Shown here piece after piece: positions 6,493 to 13,579 of a DNA stretch of 13,579 nt; position 1 is the first letter of the stretch; each line of letters opens with the position of its first letter. The stretch lies in contig CAMCNM010000022.1 of assembly GCA_945876015.1 (NCBI GenBank), forward strand, positions 1 to 13,579. Reading direction: 5' to 3'. Below the pieces are notes generated by a model, which did not search any database, was not told where the DNA came from, and saw nothing but the letters and a program-made list of their open reading frames with translations. A program made the translations under genes and the position numbers. Source of the stretch: Gemmatimonas phototrophica. Lineage in GTDB: Bacteria; Gemmatimonadota; Gemmatimonadetes; Longimicrobiales; Gaopeijiaceae.

Positions 6493-7266
6493 ATGTACGA
6501 GGATTACGTCGTCATCCCGTTGGACCTGCCGCCCATGTCCGTGTTGATCGACGACATGCGGGACTTCGCGCAGAGCCGGTGCGAGGAATGCGCCTTCAAC
6601 GGCAACCTCCTCCGCTACGTCCTCTGCCACGCTCGTAAGCCGGTGATGGGCGACGAGCTCGTCCTGTACCCCTCGGACCCGCGGCTCCGGAGCATCGCGC
6701 AGGGCACCCGGTTCGATTGGGACCCCGAGTTTCGCCTTCGCTTTCCCGCTCTGGTCGACTGGGTGGACGCGCTTCCCTTCAACCGGATCCACGACTTCAG
6801 TCTGGTGACCCAGAACTCGTCGGTCGCCGAACACCTCGACGTATTCGGGGAGAACAACTCGGTCACCTGGTACGAGACGTTCCGGATCGTCGAACCGATG
6901 TACTACCGGATCATCTTCTGCCGACCCGACGATGAGGTGACCCGCAACCGCTGCTTCTTCGTCACCACCGAATTCGGCGGTGAGAAGCATTGGGTCCGGC
7001 TTCCCGAGGGAGTCGCAGCGATCGCGATGGGCGGCTCTACCTGCTACCACGGAGCCCACCACAACCCGGGTCACTACAAGACCACGGGTGTGCTCTATGG
7101 CGACCTGGACCCGCGGCGCCATTGGGACCTCCTGAAGCGTTCCCTTGACCGCTACCGGGACTTCGCGGTCCGGACCCCGACCCCAGGTCCCGTGGTCGGC
7201 CCCGGAGCGGTGATGCCGTATGGCGGGGCGTCCTACCACGGCGAGGTGGCGACCCCTCCGTCCTGA
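6493..7266 (+). CDS. Putative Fe(II)/2-oxoglutarate-dependent oxygenase (aspartyl hydroxylase-like)
   Basis: This 257-aa protein is complete, with an AGGGAG ribosome-binding site (6483-6488) four bases before the ATG. The middle shows a possible double-stranded beta-helix iron site. EHLD gives His114-x-Asp116; strands follow (TWYETFRI, MYYRIIFC, CFFVTTEFGGEKHWVRLP); then AIAMGGSTCYHGAHHNPGHY supplies candidate distal ligands (His186 or His190), with Lys196 placed to bind the 2-oxoglutarate carboxylate. The GEKHW..LP.G then H...N.G pattern resembles aspartyl/asparaginyl beta-hydroxylase-like proteins, where H...N...R is usual. The last 30 residues are Pro/Gly-rich and probably disordered. The gene lies 14 bp after the PhyH remnant in the same direction, so it may have been in one operon with it and the methylase. 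The substrate is unknown, and the family assignment rests on motif spacing alone. Confidence 0.6.
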   Translation: MYEDYVVIPLDLPPMSVLIDDMRDFAQSRCEECAFNGNLLRYVLCHARKPVMGDELVLYPSDPRLRSIAQGTRFDWDPEFRLRFPALVDWVDALPFNRIHDFSLVTQNSSVAEHLDVFGENNSVTWYETFRIVEPMYYRIIFCRPDDEVTRNRCFFVTTEFGGEKHWVRLPEGVAAIAMGGSTCYHGAHHNPGHYKTTGVLYGDLDPRRHWDLLKRSLDRYRDFAVRTPTPGPVVGPGAVMPYGGASYHGEVATPPS

Positions 7267-7522
7267 TCACCGTAGCTTCGTCACGCGCCACGAGCGGGAC
7301 TGCGCCGAGCGCGGCGTCGCGGGGCTCAAACCCTGGAGACCGATGTGGCGACGGTTCAACGGGGGCAGTCGGGTCTCCTTCAGGCCGCTCTCCGGGCGCG
7401 CCGGATCTCCGCGCTCTGACTCGGCCGCTCGGAGAATCACGGGCTAACTTAGCCGGTGAAGAGGGGGCGGCCCCCAGCGCCGTTCACGTATCCGGCATCG
7501 GCGTTGAACCTACCGCCCCGCC
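7267..7522. other. Convergent intergenic region
   Basis: About 256 bases separate two convergent genes. The first 75 or so, in the +1-shifted + frame (from about 7262), read DHRSFVTRHERDCAERGVAG and LKPW with coding-like third positions, then lose that character. There is no start codon of its own at that point, and I cannot name a family. The rest holds a short GC hairpin at 7463-7475 and otherwise no gene, tRNA or repeat that I can see. Confidence 0.4.
7463..7475 (-). terminator. Weak terminator candidate downstream of the LVIVD gene
   Basis: On the minus strand GGGGG-CCG-CCCCC is followed by TCTTC, 48 bases after the stop of the LVIVD-repeat gene. The stem is only 5 bp with a 3-base loop, so the call is weak. 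No better terminator is seen between the two convergent genes. Confidence 0.3.
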
Positions 7523-9454
7523 TCAGGGAGTCCCGGCCAGCGCCTCCACGGTGGAGACCAGCATCCGCACCTTTGCCGCATCCGTCCCGGGTCCGATCTG
7601 CGCCACCAACCTGATCAACGCCTGTCGGCGCTGGGTGCCTCCGGCCGCTTCCGCGGTGGCGAGACCCTGGCGGGCGGTCGCGATGCGATCAGCGGCCAGC
7701 CCGTTGGACCGCTGGAGCTGGTCCAGGTAGGCCCGCGCCAGCGCGAACGAGGGCGGCCACACGAATCGCTGCTGGCTCTGCGGGTTGAACTGGTCGAACC
7801 GCACCGTCTTGGCCGCGTCGATTTCGTTCTGCGAGAGGAAGGAGCTCGGCGTGAGCTCCATGACGTCGAGACCGCGGGCGATCTCCGAGCTGACGATGAC
7901 GCCGTTGTACCAGTAGGCGGACCAGGACCCACCCATCGACATCCGCTCCGTGCTGATCGGACCGCGATCGAAGAACGCGATCTCCTGCGGGCGCGCCGAA
8001 TCGGTCCAGTCGAAGACCGAGATCCCACCCTGGTACCAGGACTGCACCATCACGTCACGCCCCGGGATCGGGATGAGCGATCCGTTGTGCGCAACGCAGT
8101 TCTCCTGCGGGGTCTGTGCCGCGGGCAGCTTGTAGTAGCTCCGGAACCGGAGCTCGCCGTTCACGATGTCGAAGATCGCGTTGGCCCCCCACTCCTTGGG
8201 ATCGGTCGCGCGACACTTGGGCCCGCCGCCCCCGCCCCACTCGTCCGTGAATAGGACCTGGGTCCCGTCGTTGTTGAACGTGCCGGAATGCCAGTACGAG
8301 AAGTTCGAGTCGGACGCCGCCATGAGGCGCTTGGGATCGGCCGGGTTCTTGATGTCGAGCAGGAAGCCGTAGCCCTCACACGCGCCCCCGGCCAGACCGA
8401 TCGCCGGATACGTGGTGATGTCGTGGCACTGGGTCGGTCCGGGGCGCGGGCCCGGCACCGGCTCGAGCGGCTCGCCGAGCAGTCCCGCGATGATCGCCGG
8501 AAGCGCCGAGCTGAGCGCGATGCTGTCTGCGGCGGTCGGAGTCCCCGTCCCACCGCGTCGGACCACCATGCTGTCGAGCCAGGGCGCGATGAACTGGTCC
8601 GGGAGGACGTACATCTCCCCGTGGACCGGGAAGACGAACTTACCCTCCTGCCGTGCGAGCTCGACCGCGGCGAGGTCGTCGGGTGCCTCGCCGTGCTGCG
8701 GGGGCTCGAACAGGCCGCTGAAGAGGCGGGGCGAGCTCACGATGGCCGCCTGCTCGGGATGTGCCACCGGAACCTTGATCACCTCGATTCGGAAGAGGGC
8801 CGAGCCCGGGTCCTCGCTCGGCTGCAGTGCAGAGCATCCGGGCATCTCCTCCCCGGGCCGCACCGGGGAAGATCCCGACACGTAGACGTAGACGTTCTCT
8901 GTGTCCCGCGGATCGATCAGGAGCGAGTGCGTGTGGGACCCGCGGCAGGTCTGCACGTTGCCGACGTACTTCGGCTGCCGGATGTCGGTGATGTCGAAGA
9001 TGCGGATGCCGCGCAGCCGTTCCGGGCTGATCGGCTCCCTGACGCCTGCGGTCCCACAGTCGAGGCGGGCCGCCATGTCCTCGCCGGAGACGAAGAGGAG
9101 GTTCCGGTACACCGAGACGTCGCTCTGCGACGCGGGACAGACGTAGGCGTTCACCAGCGTCGGCTGGGCTGGGTTCGAGATGTCCCAGACCTGGAAGCCC
9201 GCGAAATTCCCCTGGATCGCGTAATTCCCCGTGAACGCGAGATCCGAGTTGACGCCGCCCTGGAAGGCGGGCGGGGTCGGGGTCTTCGAGAGGACCCGCA
9301 TGTTCCAGATTGCCTCACCGGCGTCCTGGAGACCGGCCCCCAGTTCCACGCGGGGATCCGGGGTCTGTGCAGACGCGGGGGCGGCCAGGACGAGGAAGGC
9401 GGTGAGCAGGGAGAACGACCGCGGACCGATCGACGGGAAGGGGAAGCGACCCAT
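7523..9454 (-). CDS. Secreted LVIVD-repeat beta-propeller protein
   Basis: The 643-aa product starts with a clear Sec signal peptide: a basic/polar start, a hydrophobic core SLLTAFLVLAAPASA, and likely cleavage after ASA-Q near residue 30. The mature part carries LVIVD-type repeats, each placing a short hydrophobic strand before D-I-(S/T/K)-(N/D)-P-(A)-x-P. Examples are GFQVWDISNPAQPTLV, GIRIFDITDIRQPKYV, GFLLDIKNPADPKRL and GISVFDWTDSARPQEI, which form propeller blades. His-rich turns (GSHTHSLLID, YWHSGTFNND) and a GGGGGP loop lie between blades. A helical tail of about 75 residues rich in Ala, Gln and Arg closes the protein. Function is unknown, and binding or a scaffold at the cell surface is inferred. 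AAGGAG six bases before the ATG gives a strong ribosome-binding site. A 94-bp gap separates it from moaC, so it could have its own promoter, though I see none that is convincing. Confidence 0.85.
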   Translation of the reverse strand: MGRFPFPSIGPRSFSLLTAFLVLAAPASAQTPDPRVELGAGLQDAGEAIWNMRVLSKTPTPPAFQGGVNSDLAFTGNYAIQGNFAGFQVWDISNPAQPTLVNAYVCPASQSDVSVYRNLLFVSGEDMAARLDCGTAGVREPISPERLRGIRIFDITDIRQPKYVGNVQTCRGSHTHSLLIDPRDTENVYVYVSGSSPVRPGEEMPGCSALQPSEDPGSALFRIEVIKVPVAHPEQAAIVSSPRLFSGLFEPPQHGEAPDDLAAVELARQEGKFVFPVHGEMYVLPDQFIAPWLDSMVVRRGGTGTPTAADSIALSSALPAIIAGLLGEPLEPVPGPRPGPTQCHDITTYPAIGLAGGACEGYGFLLDIKNPADPKRLMAASDSNFSYWHSGTFNNDGTQVLFTDEWGGGGGPKCRATDPKEWGANAIFDIVNGELRFRSYYKLPAAQTPQENCVAHNGSLIPIPGRDVMVQSWYQGGISVFDWTDSARPQEIAFFDRGPISTERMSMGGSWSAYWYNGVIVSSEIARGLDVMELTPSSFLSQNEIDAAKTVRFDQFNPQSQQRFVWPPSFALARAYLDQLQRSNGLAADRIATARQGLATAEAAGGTQRRQALIRLVAQIGPGTDAAKVRMLVSTVEALAGTP

Positions 9455-9460
9455 GCCGAA

Positions 9461-9466
9461 CTCCTT
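9461..9466 (-). promoter_or_regulatory. Ribosome-binding site of the LVIVD-repeat gene
   Basis: On the minus strand AAGGAG is followed by six bases and the ATG at 9454. It is a near-consensus Shine-Dalgarno site and fixes the start. It is stronger than those of the coupled operon genes upstream, suggesting independent and efficient translation. Confidence 0.8.
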
Positions 9467-9548
9467 GTTGTCTGGCGAAGTACGTCCCTCTGGTAACCCG
9501 CCCCCGCGTCCAAAGATCGCCAGCAGGAGACCGAGCCGCTGCGGACGA

Positions 9549-10055
9549 CTACTCCGCCTCCCAGCGACCCGAGCGGCCTCCTTCCTTCAGCAGCAGCCGC
9601 ACGCCCTCGATCACCATGCCGCGGTCGAGCGCTTTCGCCATGTCGTAGACGGTGAGCAGCGCGACGCTCACCGCGGTGAGCGCCTCCATCTCGACTCCGG
9701 TCGATGCGTCCACGACCGCCTCCGCGCGCGCGACCACTCCGGGCAGCGCGGCGTCCACGCTCAGCTCCACCGACACGGTGGCGCCGGGCAGCGGGTGACA
9801 GAGCGGGATGAGCTCGGAAGCCCGCTTGCCCGCCATGATCCCCGCGAGCCGCGCGGTGCCGAGCACGTCGCCCTTGGGCGCGTCCCCTGCGGCGACCCTG
9901 CGTGCGGTCTCGGCGGCCATGCGGATCCGTCCCTCCGCGACCGCGCGGCGGCGGGTCGCCGGCTTGGCGGAAACGTCCACCATGCGTGCCTGTCCGGACG
10001 CGTCGAGGTGGGTCAGGCCGGCGGGGCCGGTCGGGTCGTCCTTCTTCGTCGTCAT
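9549..10055 (-). CDS. moaC: Cyclic pyranopterin monophosphate synthase
   Basis: MoaC converts the 3',8-cyclo-dihydro-GTP made by MoaA into cyclic pyranopterin monophosphate, the first stable intermediate of molybdenum cofactor synthesis in the cytosol. The 168-aa product matches the family along its whole length. It shows [20 protein letters not shown] near the start, [18 protein letters not shown] with the conserved Lys61, [10 protein letters not shown] (LCHP 85-88), [21 protein letters not shown] with Asp138 and Lys141 of the active site, and the DRGM end. The ATG overlaps the holB stop as ATGA, so translation is probably coupled. No other moa gene is in the window, so the rest of the pathway lies elsewhere. 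Confidence 0.96.
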   Translation of the reverse strand: MTTKKDDPTGPAGLTHLDASGQARMVDVSAKPATRRRAVAEGRIRMAAETARRVAAGDAPKGDVLGTARLAGIMAGKRASELIPLCHPLPGATVSVELSVDAALPGVVARAEAVVDASTGVEMEALTAVSVALLTVYDMAKALDRGMVIEGVRLLLKEGGRSGRWEAE

Positions 10056-11224
10056 GGGATGATCCCGACGGCCGCGGTGCTCTGGCCCGCGAGGCAGCGG
10101 CGCATCTCTGCGATCAGACCGGCCACGAGCAGCTGCGGGTTCACGTTGCCGCGCGCGAGCTCACGGCAGCGCTCGATGACGGCCAGGCAGCGCGCGGCAT
10201 CGGTGGGGTGGGGGAGCGCCTCGCCCCTGCCGCGCTCGAGCGCCGACGCGATCTCGGGGTTGACCGCGCGCTCGGGCGCTCCGGCCGCGACCGCGGCGAC
10301 GTCCCGGATCGCCTGATCCAGGAAGTCGAGCAACTCGACCAGCGAGCGGCCGCCGGTCGGCGAGAACGAGAGCGCCACGCGAAACGCCTCGGACTGCTTC
10401 CGCGACAGCGCCGCGCGCACCAGGTCGAGCGCCTTGATCCGCAGCGTCTCGAGCGGCGTGTCGCCCTCCTCGTCCGGAAGGAAGCCGAGGGCGCGCCCGA
10501 TCGAGCCGTCGGCCATCGCGCTGACTCGCCCGGCCGCGGCTGCGTCGAACCCCGCCTGTTCGACCAGGAAGCGCTTCACCATCTCGCGCGGGAGCCGGCT
10601 GACGTGGATCGGCACGGTGCGCGAGCGGATGGTCGGCAGCAGGCGGCCGGGCTCGCTCGAGGTCAAGATCATGCGCGTTCCGGGCGGGGGCTCCTCGAGC
10701 AGCTTGAGCAGCGCGTTGGCCGCCTCGGGGCTCGCCTCCTGCGAGACCATGGCCTCGGCGTCGCCGACCACGAAGATCTGGTTCTCGCCCATCGAGGGAC
10801 GGGTCTGGGCGCGGCGCCGGAGTCCCTGCATCGCCGCGAGGTAGATCCCGTTGGGCTCGACCAGGTTGATGAAGCGGATCGGCTTCGCGCGGTCCGCCTC
10901 CAGCCGCTCCGCGCGCGCTTCCTCGAGGGCGGGTCCGAGCCGGTCGCCCGTCGCTCCCTTGGGGCGGACCATCGGAAAGTGCCAATGCAGGTCGGGGTGC
11001 TGGAGCCCGAGCACCAGCCGGCACGAGTGACACTTCCCACACGGATCTTCGGCGGGGGCCTCGCACAGGAGGAGCTGCGCGGTCCACAGGGCGAGCCGCT
11101 GCTTGCCCACTCCGCGCGCGCCGTGGAAGAGGAGCGACGAGGGGAAGGTCTGTTCACGCCGCGCACGCGCGAGCATGCGGCGCTCCGTTTCGTGGCCCCA
11201 GAGCGGATGCAGGGTCCCGCTCAA
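10052..11224 (-). CDS. holB: DNA polymerase III delta' subunit (clamp loader)
   Basis: The 390-aa product has the clamp-loader AAA+ layout. LHPLWGHE is at the N-terminus and a P-loop HGARGVGKQ at 34-42 keeps the Lys (41) but ends in Gln instead of Thr/Ser. A zinc-binding set is formed by Cys54, Cys62, Cys65 and Cys68, and [10 protein letters not shown] follows. FVVGDAEAM occupies the Walker B region, [14 protein letters not shown] is the conserved helix, and SRT at 191-193 stands where active subunits have SRC. The lost Thr/Ser and Cys favour the delta' role over the ATP-hydrolysing DnaX subunit. Delta' helps load the sliding clamp at replication forks. The start is a TTG overlapping the envC-like stop (TTGA), with GGAG four bases upstream; the frame is open far upstream, but that part overlaps envC. 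An alternative start is the Met at residue 17. Confidence 0.9.
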   Translation of the reverse strand: MSGTLHPLWGHETERRMLARARREQTFPSSLLFHGARGVGKQRLALWTAQLLLCEAPAEDPCGKCHSCRLVLGLQHPDLHWHFPMVRPKGATGDRLGPALEEARAERLEADRAKPIRFINLVEPNGIYLAAMQGLRRRAQTRPSMGENQIFVVGDAEAMVSQEASPEAANALLKLLEEPPPGTRMILTSSEPGRLLPTIRSRTVPIHVSRLPREMVKRFLVEQAGFDAAAAGRVSAMADGSIGRALGFLPDEEGDTPLETLRIKALDLVRAALSRKQSEAFRVALSFSPTGGRSLVELLDFLDQAIRDVAAVAAGAPERAVNPEIASALERGRGEALPHPTDAARCLAVIERCRELARGNVNPQLLVAGLIAEMRRCLAGQSTAAVGIIP

Positions 11225-12459
11225 CGGACTCCGGCCTTCGCGCGCAGCCAGCGCAGGGGGTCCTGCGCCTGCGGGGATCCGCCCTGCGGCGCCCGCACCT
11301 GGAACTCGATGTGGGGCCCTTCCGGCGTGCCGGTGCCGCCCACCGTGCCGACCACCTGTCCGGCCTCGACGCGTCGTCCTTCCACCACGCCCACGTCTTC
11401 GAGATAGAGATAGAGCGTGTAGAAGCCGTCGCCGTGGCTCAGCACCACCGTCGGACCGTAACCCTCGAACGCACCGGCGAGCACGACCGTGCCCGCCTTC
11501 ACCGCACGCACGGGCGTGCCCGCTACGGCCGCGATGCCGATGCCGTTCCAGCGCAGCACCGTCCCGTTCGGTCTCCGCTCCCGTCCGAAGCGATATACGA
11601 GCGGGCCGTCCACCGGCCATTCGAGCGTGCCCGCGTCGGCCGCGGCGAGGCTCGGTGCCGCCAAGCTCGCCCCGGTCGAGGCGACGCGGCGGGCTTCGTC
11701 CACCCGGCGCTTCTCGAGCCCGTCGATCAGGCCGGTCATCCGGGTCTCGTCCTCCTCCAGCTGCTCGAGGCGCGTTTGCGCCTGGCGCTCGCGGCCGCGG
11801 AACTGCTCGAGCGCACGCTGGTGCTCGTCCTCGATCGACCTGAGCTCGGCCACCTCGCCCATCCGCGACTGACGCAGACGCCCGAGCTCGGCAAAGTCCT
11901 GCTGGAGCTGACGGTCGTGCATGACCAGCTCGTCTTCGAGCTGCGTGACCCGGTCCACCAGCGAGCGGTCGTAGGTCGCGATCATGCGCAGGTAGCGGTA
12001 CCGGTTGAGCAGGTCGGTGAACGAGTCCGCGCCGAGCAGCACGCGCATGGTGTGGAGGTTGCCCATCTCGTAGATGTCGCGCAGCCGGCGTCGCAGGGTG
12101 GCATTGCTCTCGCCCAGCCGCTCGCGGGTCTGGACGAGCTCTCGGTTGTTGGTCTCGATGCGGTCCGCGACCGCGTCCGATTGGAACTGGACCTCGGCGA
12201 GGACGGAGCGCGACCCGGACAGCCGGCGCTCCACGTTGGCGAGCTCCGCGGAGACGTCCTTCGCCCGCGACCGCACCGACTCCATTTCCTCCTGGAGGCT
12301 CGAGCGCTCCGCGCGGATCTTCTCCAGACGCCGCTGGCTCTCCTGGATCTCCCTGACGAGATCGACCGGCTGTTGTGCGACGGCCGCCGCGGGAAGGGCG
12401 AGCGCGAGGGCGAGCGTGGCCGTGCCGAGGGCGGCGAGCGGAGTGCTCCGGGCGCCCAT
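11221..12459 (-). CDS. envC: EnvC-like murein hydrolase activator with an inactive LytM (M23) domain
   Basis: The 412-aa product has a signal peptide (hydrophobic core LAALGTATLALALALPAAA, cleavage near AVA-Q at 28-29), a long periplasmic coiled coil (about 31-260, rich in Glu, Arg, Gln and Leu), a linker, and a C-terminal LytM domain (about 279-408). The zinc site of active M23 peptidases is lost. HxGxD is replaced by WNGIG (Trp304, Gly308), the HL of YxHL by Tyr352-Leu353, and the HxH motif by His383-x-Glu385. This matches EnvC, which does not cut peptidoglycan itself but activates amidases when pulled by FtsEX. It follows ftsX by two bases with GAGGTG well placed before the ATG. A GTG six bases earlier, overlapping the ftsX stop, is an alternative start. 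The partner amidase is not in the window. Confidence 0.85.
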   Translation of the reverse strand: MGARSTPLAALGTATLALALALPAAAVAQQPVDLVREIQESQRRLEKIRAERSSLQEEMESVRSRAKDVSAELANVERRLSGSRSVLAEVQFQSDAVADRIETNNRELVQTRERLGESNATLRRRLRDIYEMGNLHTMRVLLGADSFTDLLNRYRYLRMIATYDRSLVDRVTQLEDELVMHDRQLQQDFAELGRLRQSRMGEVAELRSIEDEHQRALEQFRGRERQAQTRLEQLEEDETRMTGLIDGLEKRRVDEARRVASTGASLAAPSLAAADAGTLEWPVDGPLVYRFGRERRPNGTVLRWNGIGIAAVAGTPVRAVKAGTVVLAGAFEGYGPTVVLSHGDGFYTLYLYLEDVGVVEGRRVEAGQVVGTVGGTGTPEGPHIEFQVRAPQGGSPQAQDPLRWLRAKAGVR

Positions 12460-12461
12460 CG

Positions 12462-13319
12462 TCACACCTCGCGCAGGTGGCGGCGCACCGCGATCGCGCT
12501 GGCGAGGATGCCGAACGCGGCGCCCGCGGCGACGACCGCCGCCGCCCACGCCAACGGTATCCATGTGACCTCGAACAGGAACTGTGTGACCGCGCGGTAG
12601 GTGGCCCAGGTGAGGAGCAGCGCGAGCGCACCGCCCGCGAGGCCCGCCATCGCGCCTTCCACCAGGAACGGGCGCCGGATGAAGCCATTGCGCGCGCCCA
12701 CCAGGCGCATGATGTAGATCTCGTCCTTGCGGGCGAAGATCGCGATGCGGAGCGCGGTCGCGATGATCAGCGCGGCGACCGCACCGAACGCGCCGCCCAG
12801 GACCGCGGTGGTGAAGCCGGCGATGCGTCGAAGCGTGAACAGCTTGTCCACCCATTCGCGCCCGTACTGCACGTCTTCCACGAACGGATAGTCGTCCGCG
12901 ACGCCGGCGATCTGCGTCACCGCGGTCTCGGTGCGGGTGCCGTCCCGCAGCCGGACCTCGAGCGAGGCGGGCAGGGGGTTCACCTCGTCGGAGACGAACA
13001 GCTCGCCGAAGCCGGGAAGGTCACGCCGGGCGCGCTCGAGCGCCTCGTCCTTGGTGACGTAGCGGACCTCGACCACCTCGGGCAGCTGGGCCAGCTCGGT
13101 GCGCGCGATCTCCATCTCGGCGGCCGTCGTGCCCTCGCGTAGGTAGGCGACCACCTCGACCCGCTCCTCCAACGTCCGGAGCGCGAGCTGGAGGTTGAAC
13201 GCGGCCAGCGAGAAGAGCGCGACCACGAAGAGGGCGAGGCCCACCATCGCGGCCGACAGGCCGGTGAGCACGGGAGCGCGGCGAAACGCCGCGATCGCCT
13301 CGCGCAGCGCGTGGGTCAA
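12462..13319 (-). CDS. ftsX: Cell division ABC-transporter-like permease FtsX
   Basis: The 285-aa inner-membrane protein has the standard FtsX plan. There is a short cytoplasmic start, TM1 at about 17-41, a periplasmic domain at about 45-160 ([10 protein letters not shown] to [10 protein letters not shown]), TM2 at about 166-194, the cytoplasmic coupling segment with [21 protein letters not shown] (198-218), TM3 at about 222-245, TM4 at about 255-278, and a short basic end. FtsX with FtsE transmits ATP hydrolysis to periplasmic peptidoglycan hydrolase activators such as EnvC, encoded just downstream. The start is a TTG at 13319 sharing TTGA with the ftsE stop. No strong ribosome-binding site is seen, so coupling to ftsE is likely. 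The next Met falls inside TM1. Confidence 0.94.
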   Translation of the reverse strand: MTHALREAIAAFRRAPVLTGLSAAMVGLALFVVALFSLAAFNLQLALRTLEERVEVVAYLREGTTAAEMEIARTELAQLPEVVEVRYVTKDEALERARRDLPGFGELFVSDEVNPLPASLEVRLRDGTRTETAVTQIAGVADDYPFVEDVQYGREWVDKLFTLRRIAGFTTAVLGGAFGAVAALIIATALRIAIFARKDEIYIMRLVGARNGFIRRPFLVEGAMAGLAGGALALLLTWATYRAVTQFLFEVTWIPLAWAAAVVAAGAAFGILASAIAVRRHLREV

Positions 13320-13579
13320 GCGGAGGCCGTCTCCAGTGGGGCGGAGTCGTAGACCAGACGCCCCTGGTCCAGTTCGAGCACGCGGGCGTTGCGATACTGG
13401 CGCACCAGCTCGAGGTCGTGGGTCGCCATCACGACCGACATCCCGTGCGCGTTGATGTCCCAGAAGAGCTGCAGCACGCCGCGCGTGGCGCGCTCGTCCA
13501 GGTTTCCGGTCGGCTCGTCCGCGAGCAGGACGAAGGGATCGTTCGCGAGCGCGCGCGCGACCGCGACGCGCTGCTGCTC
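13316..13579 (-). CDS. ftsE: Cell division ATP-binding protein FtsE (partial, 3' end)
   Basis: The last 87 codons run in from the window edge. The start of the fragment reads [20 protein letters not shown], covering the end of the ABC signature motif. Walker B with DEPTGNLD follows, then the D-loop, then the H-loop [10 protein letters not shown], and the end [26 protein letters not shown] and the short C-terminus fit FtsE, and adjacency to ftsX settles it. The N-terminal part with Walker A lies outside the window. Confidence 0.93.
   Translation of the reverse strand, partial: EQQRVAVARALANDPFVLLADEPTGNLDERATRGVLQLFWDINAHGMSVVMATHDLELVRQYRNARVLELDQGRLVYDSAPLETASA

Noticed and set aside
7350..7365. 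tRNA suggested by a GGTTCAA motif
   Set aside because: No acceptor, D or anticodon stems can be drawn around it.
8288..9496. 402-codon open frame on the + strand opposite the LVIVD gene
   Set aside because: Shadow frame; the minus strand has a signal peptide, family repeats and a strong ribosome-binding site.
11225..12688. Upstream extension of the holB frame toward 12688
   Set aside because: The extra part overlaps envC entirely and reads as Arg/Gly/Pro-rich noise; the family similarity begins right after the TTG at 11224.

Overview
The window is high-GC bacterial DNA from an unnamed organism, probably uncultured. Several features fit the Gemmatimonadota / Eisenbacteria / FCB-like part of the tree: an LVIVD-repeat exported protein, a long Ig-like/beta-helix surface protein, and an ftsE-ftsX-envC-holB-moaC gene order. 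This is an impression from protein style. No rRNA or tRNA gene is visible to confirm it.

Left part (1-2898, + strand). A strong sigma70-type promoter (TTGACA-N18-TAAACT) and a GC-rich leader hairpin precede guaB (IMP dehydrogenase, complete with both CBS domains). A class V PLP aminotransferase of the alanine/serine-glyoxylate type follows 41 bp later, probably in the same transcript.

Middle part (about 2899-7522). This is the accessory, rearranged region. A 2.6 kb minus-strand gene encodes a repetitive surface-type protein (three Ig-like repeats, then a beta-helix-like region with a recent internal duplication), but it has no signal peptide. Its 5' end abuts head-to-head the 3' end of a parvulin-type peptidyl-prolyl isomerase gene on the + strand, which has lost its own 5' part but keeps its stop codon and a terminator-like hairpin. 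Next come the N-terminal third of a tetrapyrrole-methylase-fold SAM methyltransferase, which resembles the borosin-type peptide N-methyltransferases, then the C-terminal end of a phytanoyl-CoA dioxygenase (PhyH)-like protein with a TAG where a Trp is expected, and then a complete 257-aa putative Fe(II)/2-oxoglutarate oxygenase. The pattern is several gene pieces joined at sharp boundaries. It is either a recombination scar of an old biosynthetic cluster or an assembly chimera. Two further coding-like scraps without starts lie at 2885-3019 and just after 7262.

Right part (7523-13579, - strand). In transcription order: ftsE (cut by the window end), ftsX, an EnvC-like inactive LytM/M23 protein, holB (DNA polymerase III delta'), moaC, and after a 94-bp gap a secreted LVIVD-repeat protein. 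The first five are joined by TTGA/ATGA stop-start overlaps or a 2-nt gap, so they look translationally coupled. FtsEX with EnvC form the module that triggers peptidoglycan splitting at division. holB and moaC are housekeeping genes carried on the same transcript.
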